DNA of 64,000 nt from Candidatus Accumulibacter sp. 66-26 (GCA_001897745.1 MKUH01000017.1:90738-154737), one strand, 5' to 3'. Counted from the first letter of the stretch, positions 9,383 to 19,424 are shown. Notes: generated by a model from the sequence alone, not told the origin. Program-made: numbers and translations.

Positions 9383-10138
9383 CTATCCCTTAATCCGTTT
9401 CAGGAAGGTGTCGGCGGGCGGGCCGAACCCGGGTGCCGAGCGCCGCATGTGTTCCAGCGCGTAGTCCAGGCTCACGTCGCCGGAGGTCCGCAGGAAGCTG
9501 TCGGCCGGCGCGCAACTGCCGCTGGCGCAGGCAACCGGGCGGGTGCCGTCGCGCACCAGCACGAAGGTCGGTACCTGGGTGACGGCGTAGCGGTCGAAGG
9601 CTTGGGGATCGATCTGCACGGCCACCTGGCGGGAGCCGATCAGGCCCTGCACCTGGGCGACGGTGTCGCGCAGCGAGCCGTTGGTGAAGCCCCGGAGGAC
9701 GATCGAGGCCTTGGCACGCGCGGCCTGGTCGACCAGGCGTTGCAGCGTGGGCCGGGGCATGGACAGGCTGACGAACACCAACAGCCCGGGCCCAATCGCC
9801 AGCCCCTGCTCCTGAGTCATTGCATCGGCTTGCGATGCATAGCCCCGCGCCAGCGCCTCGAGATCGATCGGGGTGCGGCTGAGAGGCTGTGGCAGTGCCT
9901 CGACGTTGGGGCCGGTCGGCACCGGCGCGGATCGGAGTTCGGCATCGCTGGGCATGCGGTACTTCCGCCGCGCCGCGTCGATGTCCTGATCGGTAACGGT
10001 CGGCATTTCGCGGCGGACCCGTTCGATGTCCGCGTCGGTGATGACCGGCGGGTTTTGCCCCAGGGCTTGCGCGCTCGCCACGAGCGCGGCGGTGAGGCCG
10101 AGGGCACCGGCAGATAGACGGAGATCAGAAGCCCACAC
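9383..10138 (-). CDS. trbC: Type-F conjugative pilus assembly protein TrbC
   Basis: Periplasmic pilus-assembly protein that associates with TraW. It has 251 residues: a hydrophobic N-terminal signal region, a polar stretch with DADIERVRREMP, and a C-terminal thioredoxin-like TrbC domain (LLVFVSLSMPRPTLQRL onward; TQVPTFVLV). The start is a GTG with AGAGGA about 6 bases upstream, lying inside the end of traU (14-base overlap). In some F-type systems trbC is fused to traW. Here they are separate genes with traU between them. Confidence 0.9.
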   Translation of the reverse strand: MWASDLRLSAGALGLTAALVASAQALGQNPPVITDADIERVRREMPTVTDQDIDAARRKYRMPSDAELRSAPVPTGPNVEALPQPLSRTPIDLEALARGYASQADAMTQEQGLAIGPGLLVFVSLSMPRPTLQRLVDQAARAKASIVLRGFTNGSLRDTVAQVQGLIGSRQVAVQIDPQAFDRYAVTQVPTFVLVRDGTRPVACASGSCAPADSFLRTSGDVSLDYALEHMRRSAPGFGPPADTFLKRIKG

Positions 10139-11156
10139 AGCAGTTCCTCTTGCGAAATAACATGAAGGCGAAGTCCTCGCCGCGCACCGGGTATTCCTTG
10201 CCGGCGCCCCAGAGCACCGTGGTGCGCCCGAAGGGCTGGCAGCAGCGGCCGGCCTCCTTGTCGGTGTTGGGGATCGGATAGGTGAGTTGGGTCTTGTAGG
10301 CAGTCTTGTCCATGACCGGCTCGAAGTACGGTCCGCACAGGCCAGGCGTGCCGTGCCAGCCCCAGGCGATCAGTTCGCGGTGCATTTTGGCGGTCAGGCG
10401 CTGGGCCATCAGAGCGGCCGTGCGCACGCCGCCCAGGTGGTAGGACACGTGGCCGTCGAGTGGGTAAATGCCACCCTGGCAGCCGGCGCACCAGAAGAGC
10501 TCCTTGAGGCCGAAGCCGACCGAAGCGGCGACGCAGTCGGCGGCGCAGGCGGCGATGGCGACCGGATTGGCGAAGAGCACGGCGTCCGGATTGAGGATCA
10601 GGGTGAGTTCGTCGTCGGCCCACAGGGGATCGACTTCGGTGAGGTAGGCGAGATCGAAGGAGCCCTTTTCCAGGCAGGGGAAGTCGGTCACTACCTCCAG
10701 CCAGTACATCACCGGGTTCACGTAGAAGTGCGCCTGGTAGAAGCTGCCGCCGTCGCCATCGCCTTCGGGGCGGGTGAAGCGCGCGGCCTCCGGCGCCGGG
10801 ATGCCCGGGTCGAGATCGACGCCGCCGAGCGACACGAGGCAGAAGGGTTTGCGCACCGCCTCGACATGCCGTGCCGGCTCCCAGAAGCCGATGGAGAGTC
10901 CGATGACCGGATTGACGCCACAACTGCAGACGGGGCTCGATGGGTTGTCGGTGTCCTCCTGGTCGCCGAAGTTGGCGATGTGCGCGGCGCCGATGCTGAT
11001 CGGCAGGATGCACGACCAGCAGATATCGGTGATCGGATTGGGAAACTTGCCGGTGCAGGTGGCCGCACCGGCGGCGAGGCTGGGGCCGGCCACGCAGGCG
11101 AGCACGGCGGCGAGCAGGACGGGAGTGACGCAAAATAGGCCGCGATGGGAATTCAT
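10125..11156 (-). CDS. traU: Conjugal transfer protein TraU
   Basis: Periplasmic protein needed for DNA transfer and, to a lesser degree, pilus assembly in F. It has 343 residues with a signal peptide (cleavage near SLAAGA) and the family signature TGKFPNPITDICWSCILPIS directly after it. Paired cysteines run throughout (CWSC, CSC, CAGC). The length matches F TraU (about 330). It overlaps traW by 4 bases (ATGA) and trbC by 14 bases, so it is embedded in the translationally coupled block. Confidence 0.94.
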   Translation of the reverse strand: MNSHRGLFCVTPVLLAAVLACVAGPSLAAGAATCTGKFPNPITDICWSCILPISIGAAHIANFGDQEDTDNPSSPVCSCGVNPVIGLSIGFWEPARHVEAVRKPFCLVSLGGVDLDPGIPAPEAARFTRPEGDGDGGSFYQAHFYVNPVMYWLEVVTDFPCLEKGSFDLAYLTEVDPLWADDELTLILNPDAVLFANPVAIAACAADCVAASVGFGLKELFWCAGCQGGIYPLDGHVSYHLGGVRTAALMAQRLTAKMHRELIAWGWHGTPGLCGPYFEPVMDKTAYKTQLTYPIPNTDKEAGRCCQPFGRTTVLWGAGKEYPVRGEDFAFMLFRKRNCCVGF

Positions 11157-11788
11157 GGGGACACCGCCAATTCGTCGATACGCAGCCGCAGCCCGTCCTG
11201 CGATACCAGGGCCGGCACCTGGGTGATGCCCAGGCGGCGGGTGAGCAGTCCCTGCTGGTCGTAGTAGACCGGGAGGTGCCAGGACTGCATGAGGTCCAGG
11301 TAGGAGCCGCCGACCAGGATCGGCTTCACTCGGCCCTGGTAAAGGGCGATCAACTGCCGGGCGCGGCCGACCTGACGCGGGTCGCGGGCATCGAAGAACA
11401 GCAGGTGCCGGGACAGCGACACCACTTCCAGCGGGTTCTTGCGCGTGCCGGCGGCAAACAGCAATTCGCCCTGGGGGCCGAGGATGTTGCGATCCAGGGC
11501 GAAGCTCGGATCGAAGTGGAAGGTCCGCACCGTGTCGGTCGGCCGCAGGCCGGTGACCGGTGGCGGATTCTTCACGGTCGCGATGCCCCGTTCCCGGGCT
11601 TCTGCTTCCAGGCGCCCGAGTTCGCCGCTGCGTTCCTTCTCGCGCAGGCGCTGCTCGATCATCTGGAGCAGATGGGGTTCGCTGATCTCGTAGGTCGGCC
11701 CGATGACGCCCAGATCCATGGCCCGCGCGCCAGCCGCGCCCAGCATCAGACCGAGCACCAGGGGAGCGGACACGATGCAGCGTTTCAT
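11153..11788 (-). CDS. traW: Conjugal transfer protein TraW
   Basis: Periplasmic pilus-assembly protein that works with TrbC and TraU. It has 211 residues with signal peptide MKRCIVSAPLVLGLMLGAAG and the TraW pattern of an N-terminal LGVIGPTYEISEPHLL segment. A charged helical region (REKERSGELGRLEAEARERG) and a thioredoxin-like C-terminus (ITQVPALV) follow. I choose the ATG at 11788 over one 7 codons earlier. It overlaps the preceding stop as ATGA and has AGGGGGG 5 bases upstream. Confidence 0.93.
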   Translation of the reverse strand: MKRCIVSAPLVLGLMLGAAGARAMDLGVIGPTYEISEPHLLQMIEQRLREKERSGELGRLEAEARERGIATVKNPPPVTGLRPTDTVRTFHFDPSFALDRNILGPQGELLFAAGTRKNPLEVVSLSRHLLFFDARDPRQVGRARQLIALYQGRVKPILVGGSYLDLMQSWHLPVYYDQQGLLTRRLGITQVPALVSQDGLRLRIDELAVSP

Positions 11789-12162
11789 CGCGCCCCCCTG
11801 GCCCGGCAACGGATCTGTCCGGCGAGTCGTTCGCGGGCGGCGGTATCGCGCAGGTGGATGGCGCGGATCAGTCCCATCAGCACCGGATCGCCGTCACCGT
11901 CCGACATCGCTTGGCGCAACTCGGTCGTGGTGAGTGCCCGGCCACAACGCCGCTCGAAAGCGGCGAGATAGTCCTTGGCCCCCACCTCGGCGGCGGGGGC
12001 GATTTGCCGCAGGAGGCCGAGATAGTCGCCCAGCGGCATGTCATTGATCCCTGGCGTCGTCGGCGTCCCGTGGATCGGCCCGCGGGCCGGACTGGACTGG
12101 CCCCGGGCGGCCGGCTGGGTCAAGAGGCCGAGCAGCGCGAGGAGTAGAAGGGCCTTGGTCAT
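11785..12162 (-). CDS. Small secreted protein, unknown function
   Basis: Encodes 125 residues with signal peptide MTKALLLLALLGLLTQPA and a mature part with a Cys pair (RRCGRALTTTELRQAM near the middle and IRCRARGAR at the end). I use the ATG at 12162, which follows the peptidase stop and has GAAAGG upstream, rather than an earlier in-frame ATG inside the peptidase gene. It sits between the peptidase and traW. I do not recognise a named family. Co-transcription with the pilus genes suggests a periplasmic accessory role. Confidence 0.75.
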   Translation of the reverse strand: MTKALLLLALLGLLTQPAARGQSSPARGPIHGTPTTPGINDMPLGDYLGLLRQIAPAAEVGAKDYLAAFERRCGRALTTTELRQAMSDGDGDPVLMGLIRAIHLRDTAARERLAGQIRCRARGAR

Positions 12163-12172
12163 GGCGCGCCTT

Positions 12173-12769
12173 TCAATACAGCGGAACCACGACACCGACC
12201 ACCTGCTCGGCCCGTACCAGGCCGCTGTCCTGGTAGCGCGAGTCGAAGGAGTCGGGGCTGGTGCCCTGAACGTAGTAGTGCCCGGGCGGGATGACGGTGG
12301 GCGTGATCGGTGCGAGCGGACTATGGTCGTAGGCCTGCAGCTTGGCCACGCCGACCTCCTCGCCGTTGATCGCCACGTGCCGACCGGCGACGGTCACGGC
12401 ATCGCCCGGCAAACCCCGCACGATCTTGAAGAAGGGCTGGCCGCGCAGTCCCGGGTAACGCGCCTTCGCCTCACCGTCGAACGAGAAGACGATGAAGTCG
12501 CCGCGCCGCAGGGGGTGGGGTCCGTGCACCAGCCAGGCGATGCGATACGGCAGGCTTGGCGTCCAGTTGAAGAGCACGGGCAGCCGCGGCGTCGCATCGA
12601 TGAAGAGCCGGGCATAGGCCAAGCCCCAGATCGCGAAGATCGGCAGGTAGACATACCAGCGGCGGCGCACATGGCGCAGGAAATCGGCAAAGTGTTTGAC
12701 GACGCGCCGCCCCCTACCGGGTATCGACGCGGCCCGCGGTAGCGCCTGTTGGACCGGTTCGGAATTCAT
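12173..12769 (-). CDS. TraF-type S26 signal peptidase (pilin/precursor processing)
   Basis: Serine-lysine membrane peptidase of the S26C type, related to RP4 TraF, which matures pilin or other exported conjugation proteins. It has 198 residues: one membrane segment at about 40-57, a catalytic Ser72 in NWTPSLPYR, and a general-base Lys115 in FFKIVRGLPGD. Two further box motifs follow (GHYYVQGTSPDSFDSRY). The start at 12769 is set by an ATGA overlap with trbI. The open frame extends further upstream but only as non-coding sequence over trbI. F itself uses host LepB for TraA, so a dedicated peptidase in an F-type locus is typical of this ICE/R27-like branch. Confidence 0.92.
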   Translation of the reverse strand: MNSEPVQQALPRAASIPGRGRRVVKHFADFLRHVRRRWYVYLPIFAIWGLAYARLFIDATPRLPVLFNWTPSLPYRIAWLVHGPHPLRRGDFIVFSFDGEAKARYPGLRGQPFFKIVRGLPGDAVTVAGRHVAINGEEVGVAKLQAYDHSPLAPITPTVIPPGHYYVQGTSPDSFDSRYQDSGLVRAEQVVGVVVPLY

Positions 12770-13134
12770 GGCGCGGCCACCTTTCTGCGCAGCTGCGCCG
12801 TCAGGTCGACGGTATTCGGCGTCGGTCCGGCCACGGCGGTCCTGAGGATCACCAGGCAGTTGCATTCCCGCGGCAACTCGTCGAGGGCGAGCGGCAGGCG
12901 CTGGGCGAAGGCCCGGGCCATGACGAGCGCCTTCTGGCGGTCTTCCTCCGAGCTCGCCTTGGTGAGGATCTGGGTGAACTCGGCTTCCTTGGCGCGGTAC
13001 ACCTCGGCCACATCGACCACGCCGATGACCAGAGCCGGCCGCAGTACCAGGCGGTCGTAGGCCGTGAGCGAGGCGGCCACCACGAACAGGGTGACCAGGC
13101 CCTGGGCGAGCCATTGGGGAACGGTGGTCTTCAT
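12766..13134 (-). CDS. trbI: Type-F conjugative transfer protein TrbI
   Basis: Small inner-membrane protein that influences pilus outgrowth and retraction in F. It has 122 residues with one N-terminal membrane anchor (about residues 8-28), followed by a periplasmic helical domain (AEVYRAKEAEFTQIL) ending in a short polar tail. F TrbI is about 128 residues. It overlaps traC and the peptidase gene by 4 bases each (ATGA), consistent with the canonical traC-trbI order. Confidence 0.85.
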   Translation of the reverse strand: MKTTVPQWLAQGLVTLFVVAASLTAYDRLVLRPALVIGVVDVAEVYRAKEAEFTQILTKASSEEDRQKALVMARAFAQRLPLALDELPRECNCLVILRTAVAGPTPNTVDLTAQLRRKVAAP

Positions 13135-15698
13135 ACCGAATGCCCCCGGCGGCGCAGCAGCTCGCCGATCGCCTCGTCGATGGACAGGCCCTGGGCACGC
13201 AGTTCATCGATCGGCGCGTTGTCTTCCAACTTGTTGGAGAACAGCAGATGAGTCGCCGGATCGAGGATGTTGCGGGCGACGCCTTCGCCCACGGGGGAGG
13301 AGATGTACACCTCGGAGAACACGCCGGCCTCGGTGCGTAGCGAGTTCAACAGCCGCTTCTTCGGCTCGTCCATGGTGAGCCGGCCCTTGCGGTCGAGCAT
13401 CTCGATGGATTCCGGCTTCTGCCGCAGCAGGAAGACCCAGTCCGAGCAGTTGAAGGCCGCTTCCATCTGCGCCGAGCCGTAGTAGTCATCGGCGCTCTGG
13501 GTCGCGGTGCCGAGTGCGCCGCCATACTTGCGGGCACGGCGGGCGGCTTCCTCAATGACGGCAGCCTTGACCGGATCGTCGGCGCCGATGTCGCCGAGTT
13601 GCTGCTTCAACTCGTCGACGAACAGCACCTTGCGCCGGTTGCGCGTCAGGTACATCTCGCCGGTGATCCGGTGCAGCAGCAGGATGTTGACCACCGCGTG
13701 CAGGTCGGGGCGGCGCTTCAATTCCTCGTTCTCGATGACGATGAAGTCGTTGGAAAAATCGACGTTGTTCTTGCCCTCGAAGAAGCGCTCGTACTGCCCG
13801 CCCTTGGCGTAGGGGTTGAGCATGATGGCCAGATCCTTGATGCGCTGGTCGCCCACCACGCCCAGTTCCTCGATGGTTCCGCCCTTGAAGGCGTCGCGCA
13901 GCCCCGTGATGCGTAGCTCGTTGCCGTATTCCCGCCAAAGCTTCAACACCATGGCCGAGATGGCCTTGTACTGGACCTCTTCGAGCGCATGCTGCATCGA
14001 GCACATCTTGGCGATGCCCGGCACCAGCATGTCGATGTCTTCATTGATGTCGACGATGTGGGTGAAGGGATCGAGGCAAATATCGACATCGGGGCGGAAC
14101 TCGATGTAGGTGCCCTGGGCCTTGCGGCACAGCTTCTCGAAACTGCGGCCGAGGTCGAGCATCCAGACCTTGGCGCCGATGGCGCGATAGGACCAGGCCA
14201 TTTCGTTCATCAATACCGACTTGCCCGAGCCGGGGGCGCCGATGATGGCGAAGTTGTAGTTGCCGAGATCGTTGTCGAAGATATCGAGGGTCATCAACTG
14301 GCCACGCCGTCCCCCGAAAACCAGGGCGGGGGTGCGCGTGCCACGCCACTCGGCAATCAGCGGCGCCATATGGATGGCATTGGCCATGGTCTTGCGCGTG
14401 ACCCGGCGCATCTTGACGAGATCCTTGTGGAATTTCTCGGTCAGCGTCATCGGCAGACTGGCGAGTAATGCCTGGCGGTGCATGTAGGCATCGGCATTGA
14501 GCTGGAAGCCGCGGCCACGCCAGATTGCATTGGCGGCTTCGTGGGCGGCGACCGATTTGTTGGGTGCGGTGAATATGGCCAGTTGGTGGTAGAGGCTGAC
14601 CAGGTTGCCACCGGTGTCGATGGCATCGGCGGCGGCCGTCCAGTCCTGCAGCTTCTTGTTCACGTCTGGCATGACGTCGGCCATCTTCGATTTTGCGTTC
14701 TGCGTCGCCCGCACATGGTTGGCGGTGACCACCGACTTGGTGATATTGGGGTCGAGGACCTGGACGCCGAGGGTGAGCAGAAACGGTGCGCTGTACTGCA
14801 AGGCCGGCTGCATCAGGTCGCCGATCAGCGAACCCATTTGCCACAGGGCGAAGCGTTCCGGAAAACTCTTGATCGAGTAGAAGCGTGCCTCCAGTACGTC
14901 GGGACTGGCTTCCTTCCACAAGGTGAGGCCGCTCGGATGCGGGTCCTGGATGGTGTCGAAGTCCACGATCTGGTCGCGCAGCTCGCGGCCATCGTCGTAG
15001 TGCAGGTCCGGCGCATCGGTCTGGGAGATGCGGTCGGGGTTGGTGAAGAGGGCGCACCAGTTGATCAGGTCGGCGGCGTCGCAGACACGGTTGGGGAGCG
15101 AGGCCGAGCGCAGGGTGGACGAGATGGAATCGCGCAGCGCCATCAACTCGTCGCGCTTGTTGAGATCCTCGGGGTCGCCGGGGAAGGCGACGCTCAGCAT
15201 CAGGCGGAAATCCCGGATCGTGTAGTGGAAGCCGGCGGTGAGCGACTTCTGTGCGCCCTGCAGTAGGTGGCCGACGCGCTGGCGGGCGAGCTTCCTGAAC
15301 AGGTTCCCGTTGCGGGCCGGCCGCCCCCATTGCTTGGCCTGCTCCGCCTGATCCTCGTCCTCGACCCGCAGGTTGGCGTAGTGGCGCAGTTGGGTGCGCA
15401 CTTGGGGCGAGCCGAACAGGTGGAACTGGATGCCGGTGCCGGGCGGACAGTTGGCATAGAGCGAGACCAGGACTTCCGCCATGCGCCCGTCGGCGCCCGA
15501 CTGCGGCATGAGCTCGAGCATGACGCCCATGCTGTCGCGGTTGACGAAGATTTTTTCGGGGGCGAGATAGGCGGAGTAGGGCAGCCAGTTGGCGAACTGC
15601 TCGGCCGGCGTATCCACGGGCTGGGCGAAGGGGAAGCGCTGCGCCTGCCGGCGGTCGCGATGGGGGGCGATCGGGGAATTGCTGTGGGGGGCGTTCAT
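13131..15698 (-). CDS. traC: TraC ATPase of the F-type secretion channel
   Basis: VirB4-family ATPase that powers pilus assembly at the inner membrane. It has 855 residues (F TraC is about 875): an N-terminal TraC domain from about residue 35, Walker A GAPGSGKS at 487-494, and Walker B in KVLFVDELKQ near residue 705. The C-terminal motif QSADDYY and a Gln-rich arm are typical of VirB4 proteins. Although the frame is open 48 codons further upstream, I place the start at 15698. The upstream part overlaps traV and is very Arg-rich, and GAGG precedes this ATG. Confidence 0.95.
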   Translation of the reverse strand: MNAPHSNSPIAPHRDRRQAQRFPFAQPVDTPAEQFANWLPYSAYLAPEKIFVNRDSMGVMLELMPQSGADGRMAEVLVSLYANCPPGTGIQFHLFGSPQVRTQLRHYANLRVEDEDQAEQAKQWGRPARNGNLFRKLARQRVGHLLQGAQKSLTAGFHYTIRDFRLMLSVAFPGDPEDLNKRDELMALRDSISSTLRSASLPNRVCDAADLINWCALFTNPDRISQTDAPDLHYDDGRELRDQIVDFDTIQDPHPSGLTLWKEASPDVLEARFYSIKSFPERFALWQMGSLIGDLMQPALQYSAPFLLTLGVQVLDPNITKSVVTANHVRATQNAKSKMADVMPDVNKKLQDWTAAADAIDTGGNLVSLYHQLAIFTAPNKSVAAHEAANAIWRGRGFQLNADAYMHRQALLASLPMTLTEKFHKDLVKMRRVTRKTMANAIHMAPLIAEWRGTRTPALVFGGRRGQLMTLDIFDNDLGNYNFAIIGAPGSGKSVLMNEMAWSYRAIGAKVWMLDLGRSFEKLCRKAQGTYIEFRPDVDICLDPFTHIVDINEDIDMLVPGIAKMCSMQHALEEVQYKAISAMVLKLWREYGNELRITGLRDAFKGGTIEELGVVGDQRIKDLAIMLNPYAKGGQYERFFEGKNNVDFSNDFIVIENEELKRRPDLHAVVNILLLHRITGEMYLTRNRRKVLFVDELKQQLGDIGADDPVKAAVIEEAARRARKYGGALGTATQSADDYYGSAQMEAAFNCSDWVFLLRQKPESIEMLDRKGRLTMDEPKKRLLNSLRTEAGVFSEVYISSPVGEGVARNILDPATHLLFSNKLEDNAPIDELRAQGLSIDEAIGELLRRRGHSV

Positions 15699-15705
15699 GG
15701 CGACC

Positions 15706-16293
15706 TCACTGCGCACGGTTGGCATTGGGCCCGGCGAACGGGGGCCGTTGCGGCAAGATCGGCGCGGCCGGCGCGTTGGTGCCCGCGTTCGGCTCGGTGG
15801 TGGCTTCCGTTGCCGACTTCGGAGGCGCCTTGAGTGGCGCATAGGCGTCGCGGATCTGGCGCTGGACGTGGTCGATCAGCCACTGGCCGTTATCCACCTG
15901 GACATAGACGTAGCCCTGGTCGTAGAGATCGCCGTCGGCGTCTTCCCAGGGCTTGATCCACAAGCGCAGCAGGCGGGCCTGGGAGCGCAAGGGGCTGGGC
16001 GTGACCGCCGTGTCGGCATTGTCGGTGGCTACGGACGATAGGGCGGGCAGGGCCGATTCGGGAGGATTCGCTTTGGATGCCTCTTTCCGCGGGGCGGCCG
16101 ACCGTTTGGCCCGTTGGCTGGGCAGGTTGTTGTGGATTGCGTTGGCGTAGGTGCCCGACACCGAGTCGCAGGCGACACCCTCCGGGGCCTTGCAGGCGTA
16201 CTTCGAGTCGCCGCCCAATCCGGACATGTTCATGCAGGCGGCCAAGGGGAGCAGCAGGCAGAGGGCGCCCATGCGCAGCACGAGCGTCTTCAT
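15706..16293 (-). CDS. traV: Outer-membrane lipoprotein TraV
   Basis: Outer-membrane core component that anchors TraK and TraB of the F-type channel (VirB7-like). It has 195 residues with a lipoprotein signal ending in LPLAAC (Cys20). Two Cys residues follow ([18 protein letters not shown]), a TraV signature. The C-terminal half is Pro/Ala-rich. It starts in a 4-base overlap with dsbC and ends 7 bases before the traC start. Confidence 0.93.
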   Translation of the reverse strand: MKTLVLRMGALCLLLPLAACMNMSGLGGDSKYACKAPEGVACDSVSGTYANAIHNNLPSQRAKRSAAPRKEASKANPPESALPALSSVATDNADTAVTPSPLRSQARLLRLWIKPWEDADGDLYDQGYVYVQVDNGQWLIDHVQRQIRDAYAPLKAPPKSATEATTEPNAGTNAPAAPILPQRPPFAGPNANRAQ

Positions 16294-17126
16294 GGCTGCT
16301 TCTCCGCGGTGGCTTGCGGCGTCGTTGGTGAAGCGATCTGCGCGAGCCGTGCTTCCAGCACCGCACGTCCCACGAAGCCCTCGGTACGGCTGCCGTCCGC
16401 CCAGATCAGGGTGGGCGTGCCCTGGACGCCGAACTGCTGGGCCAGGGCCAGGTTGCGGGCGATCGGGTGGTCGCAGGCGGCATCAGTCTTGAGCGCACTG
16501 TCGTCTCCGTGGAGCATCAGGCGCTGCCAGGCTGCTGCGCGATCCCCCGCGCACCAGATGGCGATCGGCTTGGCCTCGCCCTGGAAGGGGACGAGGAAGG
16601 TGTAGAGGGTGACGTTGTCGAGGCCGGCCAGTTCGGGCTCCAGTTGCTTGCAGTAGGGGCAGTTGGGATCGCTGAAGACGGCCACCTTGCGCTGGCCATT
16701 GCCGCGGACCGTCTTGATCGCATCACTGAGCGGCAGTCGATCGAAGCGGACGGGGGCCGCTGCCGTGCGCACGCTTTCCGGGGCCGATCCGCGGGCGCCA
16801 TTCACACTGTTGGCCTGCGCCAGTTTCGGGCCGGTGATGTCGCGCAGGGTCGCGGTGTCGAACAGGCGGCCGAAGAGGAAGTAGCGCGGGTTGCTGGCCG
16901 AGACGTAGGCCACGTTGCCGTTCATCCAGACTTCATAGAGGCCGCCGATGGGCGAGCGGGTGACTTCGGTGAAGTGCGTGCCCGGATGGCCTTTCTGCAG
17001 GGCGGCTAGCAGGCGCTTCTCGTCGGGCGTGGCGGCGTCGGCGCCGGCGAATGGTCCGAGGAGTGTCGCGCTCAGGGCCGCGACGAGCACGCGCCGAGGC
17101 CGGCGCAGGGGTTCAGTAGTTGCCAT
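16290..17126 (-). CDS. dsbC: DsbC-family thiol:disulfide interchange protein
   Basis: Periplasmic disulfide isomerase expected to fold the Cys-rich Tra proteins (TraN, TraU, TraH). It has 278 residues: a signal peptide (cleavage near ADAATPD), an N-terminal dimerisation domain (about 33-110) and a thioredoxin domain with the CPYC active site at Cys156/Cys159. The cis-Pro loop reads VQGTPTLIW. It lies between traB and traV, as in many SXT/R391-like and R27-like operons. It overlaps traB by 14 bases and traV by 4. Confidence 0.93.
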   Translation of the reverse strand: MATTEPLRRPRRVLVAALSATLLGPFAGADAATPDEKRLLAALQKGHPGTHFTEVTRSPIGGLYEVWMNGNVAYVSASNPRYFLFGRLFDTATLRDITGPKLAQANSVNGARGSAPESVRTAAAPVRFDRLPLSDAIKTVRGNGQRKVAVFSDPNCPYCKQLEPELAGLDNVTLYTFLVPFQGEAKPIAIWCAGDRAAAWQRLMLHGDDSALKTDAACDHPIARNLALAQQFGVQGTPTLIWADGSRTEGFVGRAVLEARLAQIASPTTPQATAEKQP

Positions 17127-18534
17127 CGTCGGAGGTCTCCAGATAGCGGGTTTCGAGGGAGTTCGGGGAGTGGGCGAGGCGCGCGGAAGACGGATCGCCC
17201 GCCATAGGGACGTCGATGCGCACGCCCTTGGTGATCACCACGTCGACTTCGCGGCCCGCATCCACCTCGATGACCGGGAAGGTGTTCTCGGCGAGCTTGA
17301 TGTAGTACTGGGCCAGCCGGTCCAGGGCCTTGCCGACGCCGCTGCCGAGACCGGCGCGGTATGCTTCGGCCCCCGTGGCGCTGGCGACCGTACCCAGCGC
17401 CGAGGTGCTGTATTCCGTCGACGAGGTGGCCAAGCCCTGGCCGATGCCGCTGACCACGCCGGCCAGCAGCGCATTGGCGAGCATCTGGCCCTGCTTGGTG
17501 ACCAGGCGTCCGCGCATGCCGACCTTGCCGTCCTCGCCATAGACGCTGCCCTGGATCTTCACTTCCAGCGTCGCGCCGTCGGCGCGCACGCAGGACAGGC
17601 TCTCGGTGCGCAGGTAGGCGCGCTCGGAGCTGATGTCGCCGTAGCCGGCTGCGATTACGAAGCACTCGCGGTATTCGGCGCGGAAGCGGTTGGGCAGGAC
17701 CGAGTTGTCCGAAAGGCGGATCAGGACCGGGTGGGGATTGGACTGGGACTGTCCGCCGGTCGGCGCATCCAGGCCGCCCAGCAGCGTGCCGCGGGTAAAA
17801 CTCACCGGCAGGAAGGTGGCGACGGTCCGGGCAACCGTTTGCGAAGTACCGCCCGAAGCCGGGTCCGCATTGACACCGGTGTTCGCGACCAGCGCGCCGT
17901 TGCCGGTGCGGGATCGGTCCGCGACGGTGATGCGCGTGATTGCGGGCTGCGGCGCTGCCAGCGGCGTCGAGAGCAAGGCGTCGCTCGGGGTGCCGCTTGG
18001 CATCGCGCCGGCGGGCGAGCTCTTGGAAGGCGGCGGGGCCGGGGGCAGGCTCGCCGCCGGCGGCAGGGTGTTCGGCGTGGTCGCGACGGGGGTGGGCGCC
18101 GCCGGGGTGGCGGCCGCTTGCTGGGCCGCGGTGAGCCGCTGTTCCAGGTCCGCGAAGCGCTGCATGGTCTTCGCTTCGAAGGCTTGGGCGTTCTTGTTGA
18201 GCCGTCCTTGCTCTTCACGTTCGTTCTCGTACTGGGCGAGCTTACGTCCGGCCGTGCCGACCCACTGATCCACCGGATTGACCTGGCCACCGGGCGGCAT
18301 CACGCCGATGTTGGTGACCGCACTCGGTTGCCCGGCGGACGCTTGGGCGGCGCCGGTCTTCGGAGGGTTGCCGGTAAAGGCGAAGATCAGCCAGAGCAGC
18401 CCGACTCCGCCGGCCAGGAGCGTGCCGAGCATGGCGTATTGGCGTTGCCGAGGGGAAAGGTGCTGCATCACGTGCTGCGACAGACGTTGCGGCAGGCCGC
18501 GCAGGGACAGGAAGGGCTGTTGCGGCGTGATCAT
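17113..18534 (-). CDS. traB: TraB, inner-membrane/periplasm-spanning channel protein
   Basis: VirB10-like scaffold that connects the inner membrane to the TraK/TraV outer-membrane ring. It has 473 residues: a short cytoplasmic part and one membrane segment at about 33-52. A coiled coil ([21 protein letters not shown]) and a long Pro/Ala-rich periplasmic stretch (about 125-180) follow, then the conserved beta-barrel C-terminal domain. The ATG at 18534 overlaps the traK stop as ATGA. Earlier in-frame starts would run across traK and give an Arg-rich, non-protein-like extension. Confidence 0.95.
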   Translation of the reverse strand: MITPQQPFLSLRGLPQRLSQHVMQHLSPRQRQYAMLGTLLAGGVGLLWLIFAFTGNPPKTGAAQASAGQPSAVTNIGVMPPGGQVNPVDQWVGTAGRKLAQYENEREEQGRLNKNAQAFEAKTMQRFADLEQRLTAAQQAAATPAAPTPVATTPNTLPPAASLPPAPPPSKSSPAGAMPSGTPSDALLSTPLAAPQPAITRITVADRSRTGNGALVANTGVNADPASGGTSQTVARTVATFLPVSFTRGTLLGGLDAPTGGQSQSNPHPVLIRLSDNSVLPNRFRAEYRECFVIAAGYGDISSERAYLRTESLSCVRADGATLEVKIQGSVYGEDGKVGMRGRLVTKQGQMLANALLAGVVSGIGQGLATSSTEYSTSALGTVASATGAEAYRAGLGSGVGKALDRLAQYYIKLAENTFPVIEVDAGREVDVVITKGVRIDVPMAGDPSSARLAHSPNSLETRYLETSDDGNY

Positions 18535-19424
18535 GGCGCCTCTCCTCGGCGGATCACGTAGACGCTGGTGCTGTCGCCGGGGCGCAGGTTGTGCTGCTCG
18601 ATACTGACGCCGGCGACGCCGCCAGCCTCGCGATCGAACTCCGGTTCGGCCAGCACCATGGGGCCATTGCTGACGTTCTGCAGCAGGTACTTCTCGCCGA
18701 TCAGGCCGCGTCCTTCGTACTGACGCACCAGCGAGAAGCGCGCCTCGATCCACAGGGGGACCGAGCGATGGGTCTCTTCGACCCGGACGTCGGGCGGCAC
18801 CCGGTCCGAAGCCATCGCCAACAGCAGCGCCTTCATTGCACGGACCGGGTTGGGTGACGGTCCGGCTCCGGCCCGGGCCGCTGTGGCTGGCTTCAACGCC
18901 CTGGGCGTCTTGTCGCGAATGACGATGGTGTCGGCGGGCGTGTCCGCACGGCGCAATAGCAGTGTGTAGGTGGTGCTCGCCGAGGAGACGAACAGGTTGA
19001 TCGGTTTCACGGAATCGCCGACCGGGCGAACGTAGATTTCGCCCTTGTCGCGGTCGCACTCCAGCACGATCTCACCGGCCGGATTGATCGCCGAACTGAT
19101 GCCGCTGCCGGGCGCTGTGCTGCTCATGCCCGGCGTGGCGGGAAGGGCCGTCGCCGCGCCGCAATGACTCGAATGGATGTTGCCGAACACGTCGGTGATC
19201 GGCGCCCCGTCGATGCGGATGCGGGTCGGCTCCTTGATCGACACGATGGCTTCGACCGACACGCCGTCGCTGGCCTCGACGATCTGCAGCGCGTGGGCGG
19301 GCACGGCCGTCAAGGTGGCGATGGCGGCCGTTGCGGCGATGGCGGCACTCATCGCCCATCCGTGCCGAGGCACAAGGACGAACCGATGCGGGGATCGGGC
19401 TTGGGTTGGTTCAGTTGCCGGCAT
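18531..19424 (-). CDS. traK: TraK, outer-membrane core secretin-like protein
   Basis: VirB9-like periplasmic/outer-membrane component that binds TraV and TraB. It has 297 residues with an N-terminal signal region (hydrophobic about 26-44, cleavage near PAHALQ). A beta-rich domain (LQIVEASDGVSVEAIVS) follows, and a C-terminal domain ends [11 protein letters not shown]. The start overlaps traE by 14 bases. An internal ATG at codon 25 (MSAAIAATAA) would give a more standard signal peptide and is a real alternative. Confidence 0.93.
   Translation of the reverse strand: MPATEPTQARSPHRFVLVPRHGWAMSAAIAATAAIATLTAVPAHALQIVEASDGVSVEAIVSIKEPTRIRIDGAPITDVFGNIHSSHCGAATALPATPGMSSTAPGSGISSAINPAGEIVLECDRDKGEIYVRPVGDSVKPINLFVSSASTTYTLLLRRADTPADTIVIRDKTPRALKPATAARAGAGPSPNPVRAMKALLLAMASDRVPPDVRVEETHRSVPLWIEARFSLVRQYEGRGLIGEKYLLQNVSNGPMVLAEPEFDREAGGVAGVSIEQHNLRPGDSTSVYVIRRGEAP

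Noticed and set aside
8354..10117. Plus-strand frame of 587 codons
   Set aside because: Antisense to traN and trbC; low-complexity Gly/Arg/Ala composition and no ribosome binding site.
9817..11133. Minus-strand frame of 438 codons
   Set aside because: Same strand as traU but shifted frame; Arg/Pro/Ser-rich shadow of traU and trbC.
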